Below, one piece after another: positions 42,069 through 51,699 of a stretch of DNA of 64,000 nucleotides. The notes under the pieces were generated by a model. The model did no database searches, was not told where the DNA came from, and saw only the letters and a program-made list of their open reading frames with translations. Positions within the stretch are counted from its first letter, which is position 1, and every line of letters starts with the position of its first letter. The stretch is from Bacillota bacterium (lineage in GTDB: Bacteria; Bacillota; Clostridia; Lachnospirales; Lachnospiraceae), in contig JAEZLH010000011.1 in NCBI GenBank assembly GCA_023435895.1, forward strand, positions 60,932 through 124,931. The letters run 5' to 3'. The position numbers and the translations under genes are program-made.

Positions 42069-43277
42069 CTATTTACCAAGAATAAATGTAATATAAATAC
42101 CCGTCAATATTGCAGTTGTTATTACACCACAAATATTTGCACTTAAGGCATATTCCATAATAAAACTCATCTTATTAACATGCGAAACTTCTTTTTGTGC
42201 AACCTTTGCAGTAGTAGGGACGCAGGACACTCCCGCTATTCCTATGGTTGGATTAAAATTACCCTTTGTAAAGGCATATACAATATATCCTCCGATAATT
42301 CCTCCGATTCCCGAGAGCAAAAGAGCTACCATTCCTAACACTAATAAAGTTAGCACTTCTTTCTTTAATATCGTCTGCGCATCACAGAGCATACCTAATA
42401 GCAAGCCTAAGAAGAAGGTGGAACCATATAAGAAGACATTCTCTATTAAAGTTATGTATTTATCAAGCCCAGACTCTCTTACTGCAATTCCAAGGAAGAA
42501 GCTTAAAAACAGAGGGGCCGCAACCGGGAACAACAAGCAGATTACGGTATTAATAATTACTGCAAAGATGAGCTTTTCTTGGGAGGTTATATGGCTCTCT
42601 CTTTTTGTTCTCTTTACTACCACCTTACCTCTAATGCTTTTTGGTATAAAAAGACGTATTAGGAAGGGATATCCTCCATAAGTTAAACTCAAATACAGAT
42701 AGGCAACAATAGTAATGGGAACATAGAGGTCTGGAGCTAGTTTTAGCGAAGTAAAAATAACCATGGGACCATCTGCACCACCAATAATGGATACCGCGGC
42801 GGCTGCACCATTATCAAGCCCCATTAACTTTGCTATCGGGAAGGTAAGTATCGTACCCAACTCCGCACACATGGCTAAGAACATACCGATGAAGGGATGC
42901 TCAAGCACCATGCCAATATCGCAGATTACTCCAATACCCATGAATACAAAGCAGGCTATTAAACCATTACTGAACGTCAAGTTATAAATTGGTTGAAAGG
43001 CATTAATTTGCATAATATTAATTAGATCATCCGGCTTTGTCACCAAAGGATCTAGTAGTAGATTACCAAGCTTATCGGCTGTTAAAAAAAGTACTCCCGC
43101 ATTTACAGCACTCATACCAAATCCCATTGGGATCATAATCAAAGGCTCCAATATCTTCTTGGCTCCAAGGTATACCAATATAAAACCAAAGAGGATTAAT
43201 AAAATACGAAATATTACAATTTTAGGTTCTTGTTCAAACATCGTACCGATGCCTTGAAATAATTGCTGCACATTCAT
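42069..43277 (-). CDS. Sodium-ion-translocating decarboxylase beta subunit (OadB/GcdB/MmdB type)
   Basis: 402 residues and about eleven hydrophobic segments. Motifs typical of the beta subunit are FMGIGVICDIGMVLEHPFIGMFLAMCAELGT, the re-entrant GGADGPMVIFTSLKLAPDL with the Na+-coupling Asp, and GNFNPTIGIAGVSCVPTTAKVAQKE near the end. The protein couples decarboxylation of carboxybiotin to Na+ export. A tiny gamma-like membrane protein precedes it by 93 bases. The alpha and biotin-carrier subunits are not in this window, so the substrate (oxaloacetate, methylmalonyl-CoA or glutaconyl-CoA) cannot be told. Confidence 0.94.
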   Translation of the reverse strand: MNVQQLFQGIGTMFEQEPKIVIFRILLILFGFILVYLGAKKILEPLIMIPMGFGMSAVNAGVLFLTADKLGNLLLDPLVTKPDDLINIMQINAFQPIYNLTFSNGLIACFVFMGIGVICDIGMVLEHPFIGMFLAMCAELGTILTFPIAKLMGLDNGAAAAVSIIGGADGPMVIFTSLKLAPDLYVPITIVAYLYLSLTYGGYPFLIRLFIPKSIRGKVVVKRTKRESHITSQEKLIFAVIINTVICLLFPVAAPLFLSFFLGIAVRESGLDKYITLIENVFLYGSTFFLGLLLGMLCDAQTILKKEVLTLLVLGMVALLLSGIGGIIGGYIVYAFTKGNFNPTIGIAGVSCVPTTAKVAQKEVSHVNKMSFIMEYALSANICGVITTAILTGIYITFILGK

Positions 43278-43370
43278 TGAAAACCACCCTTTCTACTATA
43301 AAAAGCTATTTGTTCACTAAAACAACTTCACCTTATAAAGAAGTTATCTGTTCCTATGGTTGACCTATTT

Positions 43371-43508
43371 TTAATTACTCTCTTCTATGTTCCTTTTTGA
43401 AAAAAATCTGATTGCATTTAGTAACAACTTAATCATAACTGCAATACCCATTGATATTGCAAATCCAATTCCATATACCATTAATGGTATTCTGAACATA
43501 TCATTCAT
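43371..43508 (-). CDS. Small single-helix membrane protein, probable gamma-like subunit of the Na+-pumping decarboxylase
   Basis: 45 residues. The ATG at 43508 has GAGGTG eight bases upstream and the frame stops at 43371. One transmembrane helix (about residues 7-31: IPLMVYGIGFAISMGIAVMIKLLLN) is followed by a basic tail (IRFFSKRNIEESN). OadG/MmdD-type gamma subunits have exactly this N-terminal helix ahead of a longer tail; here the tail is minimal. Co-orientation and the 93-base gap to the beta subunit support the role. The gene is easily missed because of its size. Confidence 0.7.
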   Translation of the reverse strand: MNDMFRIPLMVYGIGFAISMGIAVMIKLLLNAIRFFSKRNIEESN

Positions 43509-43665
43509 CTAACTTCACCTCGACTTTCTTAATAATGAGTGTTAAAACTCTGACAATATAAATTTTAATACTTTTACAAAAAATAATCAATGTAAACACT
43601 GGTATAAATTGTCATGCAACGACAAATAAATTCATTTATTATTCTTTTGTTACCGAAAAATAAGA

Positions 43666-43717
43666 AAAATAAAAAATCACAAAATAGCCTATTGAAGAAA
43701 GGCAATTTTGTGATTTT
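43666..43717 (-). terminator. Rho-independent terminator of the 1246-residue metallophosphoesterase gene
   Basis: AAATCACAAAATAGCCT (43674-43690) pairs imperfectly with AGGCAATTTTGTGATTT (43700-43716). On the minus strand T-rich sequence follows (TTTATTTTT). It lies directly after the stop codon at 43721. Confidence 0.85.
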
Positions 43718-43720
43718 ATT

Positions 43721-46700
43721 TTATTTAATCTTAATCGTTATATTATTGGAGGTTCGCGTTACACCATTTAAAGTAACTCTTACTTTTACCTTTGCTGTTC
43801 CCTTAGCCATTCCTTTTAATTTACCCTTTTTATCAACTGATAACACCTTGCGGTTTGATACTACATAGCTGATTTTTCCACTTGATACATCTGCCACTGT
43901 TTTGTTTTTTAAGTATCCACTAATGCAAAGTTGTGCATACCCGCCTTTTTTTATTTTTGTATGGTCTATTGTTAATTTAACCGATGAAATTTTATCATAG
44001 CCATATTTAACAGTATAGGTTTTGATTGTAATTTGATCTTGAGCAATTACCTTGATTTTTGCAGTACCGGGTAGTTTTGAAGGATTTGATATGGTAATTT
44101 TCGCTTTGGTAAAAGTGGTCGTTCCCTTTAACTTGGGAATCTTTTTATGCGTGGAGGGAAGTACTATATAATATTTCGAATTTGTACCTTGAAAGGAATC
44201 GAGTGTCTTTCCATCCACAGTTAATTTACTTAAGCTTGCATCATTACTAGGGATAAATACCTGGATTTCTTTTGATGAAAGTTTTACCCCATTAATGGTA
44301 GCAATTATTTTAATGGTTGTTTTTCCCGGTGCTTTGGGCGTAATCATCCCTGTGGTGCTAACTGTTGCCACCTGATTATTTGAATTTTTAAATTGCAAAG
44401 CAGCGGCTGGTATTGTTGCTACCTTCCCGCTCTTTAAAATTCCTTGATAACTAATTTGTTGTGGCTTTCCCAGATACACAGTGAGGTTATTCGATTTTGA
44501 AGTAAGTTTCATTAACTTCTCACCGCTTACCGTTACTTTCACCATGGTATTTAACTTAATGTTATCAGGATTAATTACACCCGCCGGCAGGGATACTGTT
44601 CCATTGATTTGGATAGTTTGAGGTTTGGTTGATTTCTTGTCATAAGAAACGTTTTTCATATTCCAGTTCACAGAAGCTAAGATCTTGCCACTACTGGTCT
44701 GGATACTTACCTTCTCGGGCAGATTAAGCCCCTTAGCCGTCTTTTCCACTCCATACGGCAATCCGTTTATAGAAGTTGGGGTAATGATTTCCTTGAAGAT
44801 ATTTCCTCCATATACTTCTAGTTCACATAACTTAGCAATGGAAGAGACTTTCTCATCATAATTGGAAGGGTTATCATAAAGAAGCTTCACATAACGTGCT
44901 ATTTTACGATCAAAGTACCGATCCGTAACATTGGATACATTACCAAAGACCGTATCCAATACTGTCCAGCTTTTTCCGTCAGTACTTCCTAAAAGACGAT
45001 AGTTCTTCGCATTGTTTGAAATCAAGTCATTGGAAGCAGCTGCATTCTTTACAACCCATCTGGAAACCTCATAATTTTTACCAAAGTCAACTGTTATCCA
45101 CTCCGAACCATAGGCCTTTGTTGAAATCCATTTTGTTGTCACTTTGCCATCCACCGCCAAGGACGGAGAATACCCGCTGGCAGTTGTGCTTGTTTTTACT
45201 GATTTCTTAAGGGCCAAATTGCTTGGTGCATCATTGGAGTATAAGGTTCTTACCGTTAACTTGTTACTGCAGTTTGAACAATTGCCCGCAAGATCTTTTG
45301 CCTTAACAAGAAATTGATACGTTGTTCCGGACTTCAATCCGCTGATTACATAAGTATTTATTGCCCTTGTAGAAGCAAAATACTTGCCATCCTTATAAAT
45401 ATCATATCCTGCAAGGCCTACATTATTATATTTTGTACTATACTCATCCACGGAATCTTCCCAGGATAACATAATTTGCTTATCCGTTTTATGGGTAACG
45501 CTCAAATTCTTCGGTGCTGTAGGCGCTTGCTTATCTAGCAGAAGGTTCGCATTGGAATGATTCATAATGGTTGTTTGATAAATAGTCGTCTTTTTCGCAA
45601 AATGCCTTCCATTCACTACAATCTTATCCGAGTAGACGTCAACAATCATTCCCTCCGGGTCCGTCCCTTTGTTATCCGAGCCTTTGCCGGCTGCACCATC
45701 CCTGAGCATAGTACAGCTTTTGGCATTGTATAATGTCCGACCACCAACTAATTCGTTATGTATATGACCGTTAAACAAAATACTTTGTGGATATTTACCT
45801 AATACCTCTAGTAGTTTTTTATCCTGCACTGAGTCACTAATAGAAACATTGGAAATCGTTTTCGTCGGAAGGGTAAGACTGATTGGTTGATGAAGAAATA
45901 CAAATATAGGCTTTGAAAGAACTGACTTTTCACTTAATTTTTTATCCAGCCAGGATATTTGTGTATCGGAAATATAAGCAGAATCTTTATTATTGCTCTC
46001 CGTACATAAGTAAATAAAATGATATCCGTTAATCCATTTGTCATAATAGGGCTTTGATGCACTAACTGACATCCCGGTACCTTGATTAAAGTTCTTAACT
46101 GTAGAGGAAAAGGAACTCTGATACCTGACATCATGATTACCCATAGTATAATATGTTGTAATATTATTATAGGTATCCATTATTTGTTTTAAGTTTGAAT
46201 ACTCCGATTTAAAGCCATTTTCCGTCAAATCACCCACTACGGATATTAGTCCACACTTATAATAGCTTGCATCCTGTAATGCAAGAAGAAGATTTCTCTT
46301 CTGAAACGTGTTTGAGGATAATTTGGAAGCACTTGAGATATGTATATCTGAAATTGACATAAAGCTGAATTGAAAACCATCCGCTTGCAAGGCATGTACA
46401 TCAATAATCACCTCCAAGGATAGGTTCTTAGTATTATCCACTCCCTGGGGCAAATTAATCGAACCAGTTACCTTAAAATCCTGACTGTGCTTTATTGCCG
46501 GATCATAACCAGCAGCATCAAGCTTCCATTTAACCTCAACTTGACTCTTTCCTGCAAGGGTTAAGATTGATACCTTGGAAGGTAGACCAAGGGCACTCTC
46601 CGTCTTTGGAGTGCCATTCTCTACAGACGGTATTTTATTTGGTGTAGTTATACTTAAAAGATCATCCAATATAGTTATGGGATAAGATGCTTGATAGCCT

Positions 46701-47461
46701 CGTACCGCGATTGTAATTTGTTGTGATGGTTCCGGTTTTGTACTGTTAAAGCCCGTGATTTCTTGTTTTCCAATATACTCATATCCAGTGGTACCATCTG
46801 AATATTTGGCTTTTATTACAACATCATTATAGGCATGTATTGATTCGCCAATATGGTATTTAACTTTGGTTGGCTCGGATATCTCGATACTGTTAATTTT
46901 CTTCGAAAAATAGAACCAGTTTAACTTACAGGTATAGGAACTATCCTTATCCGGTTTGAAAACTAAATATAGATTATGTACTCCACTTACGGGCTTGTCT
47001 AAATTACAATATCCGGTTTGATAAAAATCCGTTGATGTGGTGGAAAAAGTTCCAATCTGCTTTCCACCGGATAGGGTGTTATCAGGGCTTCTTGTACTAT
47101 CTATCCATAATTCAATCTCACCTGAAAAGTCACTTTCGGCATCGTATCTGGCTGTAAAGACCGTAGTATTACCGCCAAAGTCGATATTATTATAAACCGT
47201 ATAGCTTCCATTCCCTGTTCTGGTGATTGCCTGTGTGTCTCCTTCTGAATTTTCATTCTCCCCCTGAGGTGTTTCTATTTGTTCAGTGGATGCCAAATAG
47301 ATTTGATCAAACGCTTCTGCTTCAATCTTACTGTTGGATAATATGCTGTTCTCTTGTGCCTTTACCATAACTACTTGATTTATATCAAAGCTATTCGTTG
47401 TAAGCGCAAAAACCATACCTAACGCAATGATGCTCTTGATTCGTATCATAAGTTTTCTCAT
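43721..47461 (-). CDS. Large secreted multidomain metallophosphoesterase (CBM6-like, Ig-like, FN3, F5/8-C)
   Basis: 1246 residues from the ATG at 47461 (AGGGGA six bases upstream). A signal peptide (MRKLMIRIKSIIALGMVFALTT) is followed by a CBM6-like domain (YNNIDFGGNTTVFTARYD...WFYFSKK), Ig-like modules, then a calcineurin-like phosphoesterase with SISDIH, VVGDLTENG, MGNHD, LHQP and NGHIHNE metal ligands. After it come an FN3 module (APKNLSVTHKTDKQIMLSWED), an F5/8 type C domain (LALKKSVKTSTTASGYSPSLAVDGKVTTKW) and several Big_2/cadherin-like modules. There is no LPxTG anchor. It is probably released or cell-surface-bound by its modules; the phosphoester substrate is unknown. It is paralogous to the next gene. 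Confidence 0.92.
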   Translation of the reverse strand: MRKLMIRIKSIIALGMVFALTTNSFDINQVVMVKAQENSILSNSKIEAEAFDQIYLASTEQIETPQGENENSEGDTQAITRTGNGSYTVYNNIDFGGNTTVFTARYDAESDFSGEIELWIDSTRSPDNTLSGGKQIGTFSTTSTDFYQTGYCNLDKPVSGVHNLYLVFKPDKDSSYTCKLNWFYFSKKINSIEISEPTKVKYHIGESIHAYNDVVIKAKYSDGTTGYEYIGKQEITGFNSTKPEPSQQITIAVRGYQASYPITILDDLLSITTPNKIPSVENGTPKTESALGLPSKVSILTLAGKSQVEVKWKLDAAGYDPAIKHSQDFKVTGSINLPQGVDNTKNLSLEVIIDVHALQADGFQFSFMSISDIHISSASKLSSNTFQKRNLLLALQDASYYKCGLISVVGDLTENGFKSEYSNLKQIMDTYNNITTYYTMGNHDVRYQSSFSSTVKNFNQGTGMSVSASKPYYDKWINGYHFIYLCTESNNKDSAYISDTQISWLDKKLSEKSVLSKPIFVFLHQPISLTLPTKTISNVSISDSVQDKKLLEVLGKYPQSILFNGHIHNELVGGRTLYNAKSCTMLRDGAAGKGSDNKGTDPEGMIVDVYSDKIVVNGRHFAKKTTIYQTTIMNHSNANLLLDKQAPTAPKNLSVTHKTDKQIMLSWEDSVDEYSTKYNNVGLAGYDIYKDGKYFASTRAINTYVISGLKSGTTYQFLVKAKDLAGNCSNCSNKLTVRTLYSNDAPSNLALKKSVKTSTTASGYSPSLAVDGKVTTKWISTKAYGSEWITVDFGKNYEVSRWVVKNAAASNDLISNNAKNYRLLGSTDGKSWTVLDTVFGNVSNVTDRYFDRKIARYVKLLYDNPSNYDEKVSSIAKLCELEVYGGNIFKEIITPTSINGLPYGVEKTAKGLNLPEKVSIQTSSGKILASVNWNMKNVSYDKKSTKPQTIQINGTVSLPAGVINPDNIKLNTMVKVTVSGEKLMKLTSKSNNLTVYLGKPQQISYQGILKSGKVATIPAAALQFKNSNNQVATVSTTGMITPKAPGKTTIKIIATINGVKLSSKEIQVFIPSNDASLSKLTVDGKTLDSFQGTNSKYYIVLPSTHKKIPKLKGTTTFTKAKITISNPSKLPGTAKIKVIAQDQITIKTYTVKYGYDKISSVKLTIDHTKIKKGGYAQLCISGYLKNKTVADVSSGKISYVVSNRKVLSVDKKGKLKGMAKGTAKVKVRVTLNGVTRTSNNITIKIK

Positions 47462-47716
47462 CTTTTGTCCCCTATTATCTGATGTGTTTAATATGTAAAT
47501 TATAGATACTTTTTTACTGATGGTCAATTGTGGAATTTGAATGAAATTTTATAGGATATAAGAAGTTTTATAATATTTTGCATTCTCTATTTCTAAAGTT
47601 ATCAATTGTTTTTATTACATCGCCGCCATTAAAGAATGCAACAAAAAACCATGCTCCACTAATCCTATCCTACTAGTTATTGCTCTCTTTACAACTTGAA
47701 TCAATCTATATACCAT

Positions 47717-47757
47717 AAAAGCATGCTAAACCCTAAGCTCTGAAAGGTTTAGCATGC
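47717..47757 (-). terminator. Rho-independent terminator of the 5' metallophosphoesterase gene
   Basis: GCATGCTAAACC (47721-47732) and GGTTTAGCATGC (47746-47757) form a perfect 12-bp stem with a 13-base loop. On the minus strand TTTT follows. It lies between the paralogues, indicating separate transcripts. Confidence 0.85.
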
Positions 47758-47908
47758 CCTTTGTATTACTATTTCACATTTTGATTATCTCACTAGTACG
47801 ATAAGTCTTATGATTTATAAGTTTTTTGCCTTAATTCTTGCTCTTCCTTTTTTCTTAGCCTTTATGATACCTTTTAAACTATTAGATATTCTTATTGGAT
47901 ATACCTCT

Positions 47909-50494
47909 TTATGGTTGTTGGATGATAATCTGCACCTTATTCGATTTTATTATCCTACCATTCAGTTTTACTGTGGCCTGGATGGTCGCTTTTCCTACGC
48001 TCTTTGCAGCAATTAATCCGTTCTTATCAATTGTCACTACCTTGGGATTTGAACTGGTATATTCTATAAATGATGTGGATAGGGACGCGATGTTTTTATC
48101 CTTGAGCAACGCTTTCAGATTGGTTTGCTGTTTCTCTCCCATATTAAGCTTGCTCTTAGAAGTTAATATTACCTTTGACAATTCTTCTTTGCTCACAGAT
48201 ATATCAACATTCATGTTTAAGGGTATTCCATCAGGATTAATCACATCCTCAGGTAAAGTTAATATTCCTCTCACCGTAAAGGTCTGCGGCTTTCTCAGCC
48301 CTTCCTGATAATTCGCATCATCAATATTCCATAATACCTTAGCCCATATTTTCCCTTTACTTGTTTCAATAGGGATTCTTGCAGGAAGATTGAGTCCCTC
48401 CTGAGTTTTTGATACTTTATTGGGAAGCTGTCCGATGAGAATATGGTTGTTGTAATCCTTCAATATATTAGCACCGTATATCTCCAATTCATAAAGATTT
48501 GCATTTTCTTTCGCTGATGTTGTTGCCTTATAATTAGAAGGTGTATCATAATAAACCTTTAAATATCTTACCTCCGTCCGCTTAAAATAACGATCCGTGA
48601 TCTTTAATACATTGCCATGTACTTCATCTAACATAAACCAATTGGTTCCGTCCAAGCTTCCCATTAGTCTATAGTTTTTTGGATATTTGGATGGAATCTC
48701 CTGGATACCGTTAGAGTTTTTAACTACCCATCTGGAAATATCGTATCTAGCCCCCAAATCAACCATCACCCAATCCACTTCTTTGGTAATTTTTGAGGAC
48801 CATTTGGTTGTAATATCACCATCTACTGCATTGGCAGCATCATATTCTTTTTCAATGGAACTGGCTGTGACTTTTTTATTTAATGCCAAATTAGTCGGTG
48901 CATCGTTACTGAACAGTGTACTAAGCACCAGCTTATTACTTTCCTCTGATCGATTTCCGGCCAAATCCTTGGCCCTAACCGTAAATACATGCCTGGTGTT
49001 TGGCTTCAAATCCGTTACTAGAAAGCGATTGCTTCCATTAGTTGACCCGATCAAAATATCATCATCATAAACCTCATAACCAGCTAGGCCAACATTGTTA
49101 TACTTCTCCATAAAATCATCCTTAGAATCCACCCAGTTTAATACTATACTAGAATCGGTTTTGTGCTTAATAGATAACTTTTGAGGTGCCGAAGGGGGCA
49201 GCTTGTCCTCCTTCAATCTCTCCTTTGTGTAATTATGAATAACTGTGGACCAAATTGTTTGTTTATTATAAAAATTCCTGCCCTTTACAATCACCTTGTC
49301 ACCATATACTTCTATCATCAGTCCTTCCGGCAACAACGGATTATCGGACTGTCCAGGTCCGGCACAGCCATCTCTTAACATGGTACAGAACTTTGAATTA
49401 TATAATGTAGCAGACCCAGTGATTTCGTTATGAATATGTCCGCTGATTAATATACTTTGCGGGTATTTCCCCAATATTTCAAGTATTTTCTGATCCTGAA
49501 CCTCATCACTTCCTGATACCCCATTAATATATTTTGGGGGAAGGGTCTGGCTAATAGGCTGATGCAAAAATACAAAGATTGGCTTATCCGTTTTCGCTTT
49601 TTCTCCCAGCTTTTCATCCAGCCATCCCAGTTGGGTGTCCGAAAGGTATGCAATATCCTGATTATCACTTTCCGTACATAGAAATATAAAATGATATCCA
49701 TTGATCCATTTATCATAATAGGGCTTACTTGGTGTAACCGGCATCCCTGTTTTTTCAGCAAATCGATTAGTAGCGGCCTCAAAAGAATCCTGCCATCTTG
49801 AATCATGATTCCCCATTACATAATAATAAGGCAGATCAGTTCCCACCTTCATGATTTCTTGCAGGTTCTCATACTCCTTCTCTTTCCCACTTTGTGTCAT
49901 ATCGCCTACGACCGTGATAGCACTGCATTTAAATAATTTTGCATCATCCAGTGCATGTATTAGATTATCCTTCTGGGGAACGTCTGACTCTAAGGTCGAA
50001 GCCGAATTAATATGCAAATCGGAAATTGATAAAAAAGAGAACTTATATCCGGCACCGGCCACATTAACCTCTATGTTAGTACTTAATGGAATATTTTCTA
50101 TATTCATCATATCAGAAGGAAGGGTAATCGTTCCTTTCACCTGGAAGCTCTGCTCCTCCTTATACTTCGGATCGTACTTTGCATTCTTCACATCCCAGCT
50201 TATCTTAATGCTCCTATAGCCCTTCCAGCTCTGAATGGTTACTTTCTCCGGCAAGCCGAGCGCCTTGGCACTCTTTGATGTACCATTCTTAATATGCATA
50301 ATAGAACCAGGCGCGATAATCCCCTCAAAATTATCCTTTATTTCAATCGTATTATTCGAACTACTATCATTTGACTCAGAGTCTTTTATGGATGATGCAA
50401 AGGTCGGATAACAGGGGAAAAATACAAATAATATAAGGAATATGAAAATAATTGGAGTATATATTTTATGTGACGCTCTCTTCAAACTTACCAC
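47909..50494 (-). CDS. Secreted multidomain metallophosphoesterase, paralogue of the adjacent gene
   Basis: 861 residues from a GTG at 50494, or 858 from a TTG at 50485 that is better placed behind AGGTGG. The signal peptide is KRASHKIYTPIIFIFLILFVFFPCYPTFA. Order: Ig-like segment (about 55-150), calcineurin-like phosphoesterase (SISDLH, VVGDMTQSG, MGNHD, LHQP, SGHIHNE), FN3 (APQKLSIKHKTDSSIVLNWVD), F5/8 type C (LALNKKVTASSIEKEYDAANAVDGDITTKW), Ig-like and Big_2. Compared with the neighbour it lacks the CBM6-like domain and the extra C-terminal repeats. Strong residue identity across the catalytic core shows a tandem duplication. Confidence 0.92.
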   Translation of the reverse strand: MVSLKRASHKIYTPIIFIFLILFVFFPCYPTFASSIKDSESNDSSSNNTIEIKDNFEGIIAPGSIMHIKNGTSKSAKALGLPEKVTIQSWKGYRSIKISWDVKNAKYDPKYKEEQSFQVKGTITLPSDMMNIENIPLSTNIEVNVAGAGYKFSFLSISDLHINSASTLESDVPQKDNLIHALDDAKLFKCSAITVVGDMTQSGKEKEYENLQEIMKVGTDLPYYYVMGNHDSRWQDSFEAATNRFAEKTGMPVTPSKPYYDKWINGYHFIFLCTESDNQDIAYLSDTQLGWLDEKLGEKAKTDKPIFVFLHQPISQTLPPKYINGVSGSDEVQDQKILEILGKYPQSILISGHIHNEITGSATLYNSKFCTMLRDGCAGPGQSDNPLLPEGLMIEVYGDKVIVKGRNFYNKQTIWSTVIHNYTKERLKEDKLPPSAPQKLSIKHKTDSSIVLNWVDSKDDFMEKYNNVGLAGYEVYDDDILIGSTNGSNRFLVTDLKPNTRHVFTVRAKDLAGNRSEESNKLVLSTLFSNDAPTNLALNKKVTASSIEKEYDAANAVDGDITTKWSSKITKEVDWVMVDLGARYDISRWVVKNSNGIQEIPSKYPKNYRLMGSLDGTNWFMLDEVHGNVLKITDRYFKRTEVRYLKVYYDTPSNYKATTSAKENANLYELEIYGANILKDYNNHILIGQLPNKVSKTQEGLNLPARIPIETSKGKIWAKVLWNIDDANYQEGLRKPQTFTVRGILTLPEDVINPDGIPLNMNVDISVSKEELSKVILTSKSKLNMGEKQQTNLKALLKDKNIASLSTSFIEYTSSNPKVVTIDKNGLIAAKSVGKATIQATVKLNGRIIKSNKVQIIIQQP

Positions 50495-50695
50495 CTACTT
50501 TTTAAGCTTTTTATACAAGGACTTAATCGATGTATACAAATGAAAAAATGGTCAATCATATGGATTACATATAAAATAATAGTCTCCTGGTTAAAAAAAT
50601 TTATACTAGAAATATTATGGGTATGTCGAATTTTTACACAAGAAAAAAGCACCAACCCAACAGCTCCTACGTCTGTCAAACTGATACTTTGTTAG

Positions 50696-50768
50696 TGCGC
50701 CTCCAGGGGCTCGAACCCTGGACACCCTGATTAAGAGTCAGGTGCTCTACCAACTGAGCTAGAGGCGC
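50696..50768 (-). tRNA. tRNA-Lys (anticodon CTT)
   Basis: The minus strand reads GCGCCTC (acceptor 5'), TAGCTCAGTTGGTAGAGCA (D arm), CTGAC-TCTTAA-TCAGG giving anticodon CTT in loop CTCTTAA, and GGGTTCGAGCCC (T arm), then GAGGCGC and discriminator A. CCA is not encoded. It is a complete cloverleaf of 73 bases. A T-run on the minus strand at 50648-50643 suggests a terminator soon after. Confidence 0.97.
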
Positions 50769-50863
50769 GTTTTTTATTTCCTGAACGCAAAAATTATTAT
50801 ATATAATCTAGAAACAAATTGCAAGTGTTTTTTTATAATTTTTTAAAAAATATATATTATTTA

Positions 50864-50910
50864 TGAAAAAGGTAAGAAATCCCGTATATTCATGGTATTT
50901 CTTACCTTTT
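50864..50910 (-). terminator. Rho-independent terminator downstream of trxA
   Basis: AAAAGGTAAGAAAT (50867-50880) and ATTTCTTACCTTTT (50897-50910) form a perfect 14-bp stem with a 16-base loop. On the minus strand it ends in TTTTTCAT. It is about 120 bases past the trxA stop and upstream of tRNA-Lys. Confidence 0.85.
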
Positions 50911-51030
50911 ATCTCCATATTATGTCGTGCAATTTGCAGATATATACATATATTCACTATCATATCCATCCAGCAAATTTTACTATTTTGTTTTTGAAGT
51001 TTTTAAATTCAAACTCCTTCAAAAACATTC

Positions 51031-51348
51031 TTATAAATGGCTATTGATCTTATCCTGTAAGGTCTTCTTCGGTACAGCTCCTACGATGGTATCAGCAACT
51101 TCACCGTTTTTTATAATTAATAATGTCGGGATTGACATTACTCTATATTTTTCAGCGGTATTTGGCTCCTCATCCACGTTTAATTTACCGATTTTAAATT
51201 TGCCTTCATATTCCTTTGCTAACTCAGCAACAATTGGAGCAACCATTTTACAAGGTCCACACCAATCCGCATAAAAATCCACCAATACAGGGATGTCCGA
51301 CTCTAAAGCTTCTTTTTGAAAATTAGCATCTGTAAATTGTAAAGCCAT
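51031..51348 (-). CDS. trxA: Thioredoxin
   Basis: 105 residues, the usual size. The redox motif WCGPCKM (about residues 29-35) sits in VLVDFYADWCGPCKMVAPIVAELAKEYEGKFKIGKLNVDEEPNTAEKY, and the cis-proline loop MSIPTLLIIKNGEV follows. It is a cytosolic protein-disulfide reductase. GGAGG precedes the ATG. It is monocistronic with its own terminator; a thioredoxin reductase is not in the window. Confidence 0.97.
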   Translation of the reverse strand: MALQFTDANFQKEALESDIPVLVDFYADWCGPCKMVAPIVAELAKEYEGKFKIGKLNVDEEPNTAEKYRVMSIPTLLIIKNGEVADTIVGAVPKKTLQDKINSHL

Positions 51349-51486
51349 TTTATATTCCTCCTATCTTTCTTAAGCCTGATTCACTCGAAGCTTATACTTA
51401 TCCTAATGTATAGTATCTCTGTTCCATCACTTATTATGTGATATGGTAACTATATTATAAGAACTCAAGAAATTCAAGCATCTTAT

Positions 51487-51627
51487 TCATCTTTTCTTTT
51501 TTTTCACTGATCCATTCAATGCATTTGATACTTCATCCCAAGAAGATTTCAATTGGAGTATTTTTTTATCAATACTGCGATTTGCTCCTGTCATTTTAGC
51601 TACTTTATATTTCCAGTTAGGTTTCAT
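51487..51627 (-). CDS. Small basic hypothetical protein (46 aa)
   Basis: 46 residues from the ATG at 51627 (AGGTG five bases upstream; a longer frame to 51681 has no site). The sequence is MKPNWKYKVAKMTGANRS... and ends VKKKKR. It is strongly basic, which suggests nucleic-acid or ribosome contact, but no family is recognised. It sits between trxA and trmB on the same strand. Confidence 0.55.
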   Translation of the reverse strand: MKPNWKYKVAKMTGANRSIDKKILQLKSSWDEVSNALNGSVKKKKR

Positions 51628-51699
51628 GGGGCACCTACTTCTCTTTTTTATCATTTTATGATAATGAATCGGTTTTAGCACCCTAAAGCACTTATCTTT

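Noticed and set aside
42244..42681. 145-codon plus-strand frame opposite the decarboxylase beta subunit
   Set aside because: Antisense shadow of a strongly recognisable membrane protein gene.
50643..50699. Terminator overlapping the 3' end of tRNA-Lys
   Set aside because: A T-run and a partly pairing GCACTAAC/GTTGGTGC exist, but the stem would use tRNA acceptor bases; too uncertain to list as a feature.
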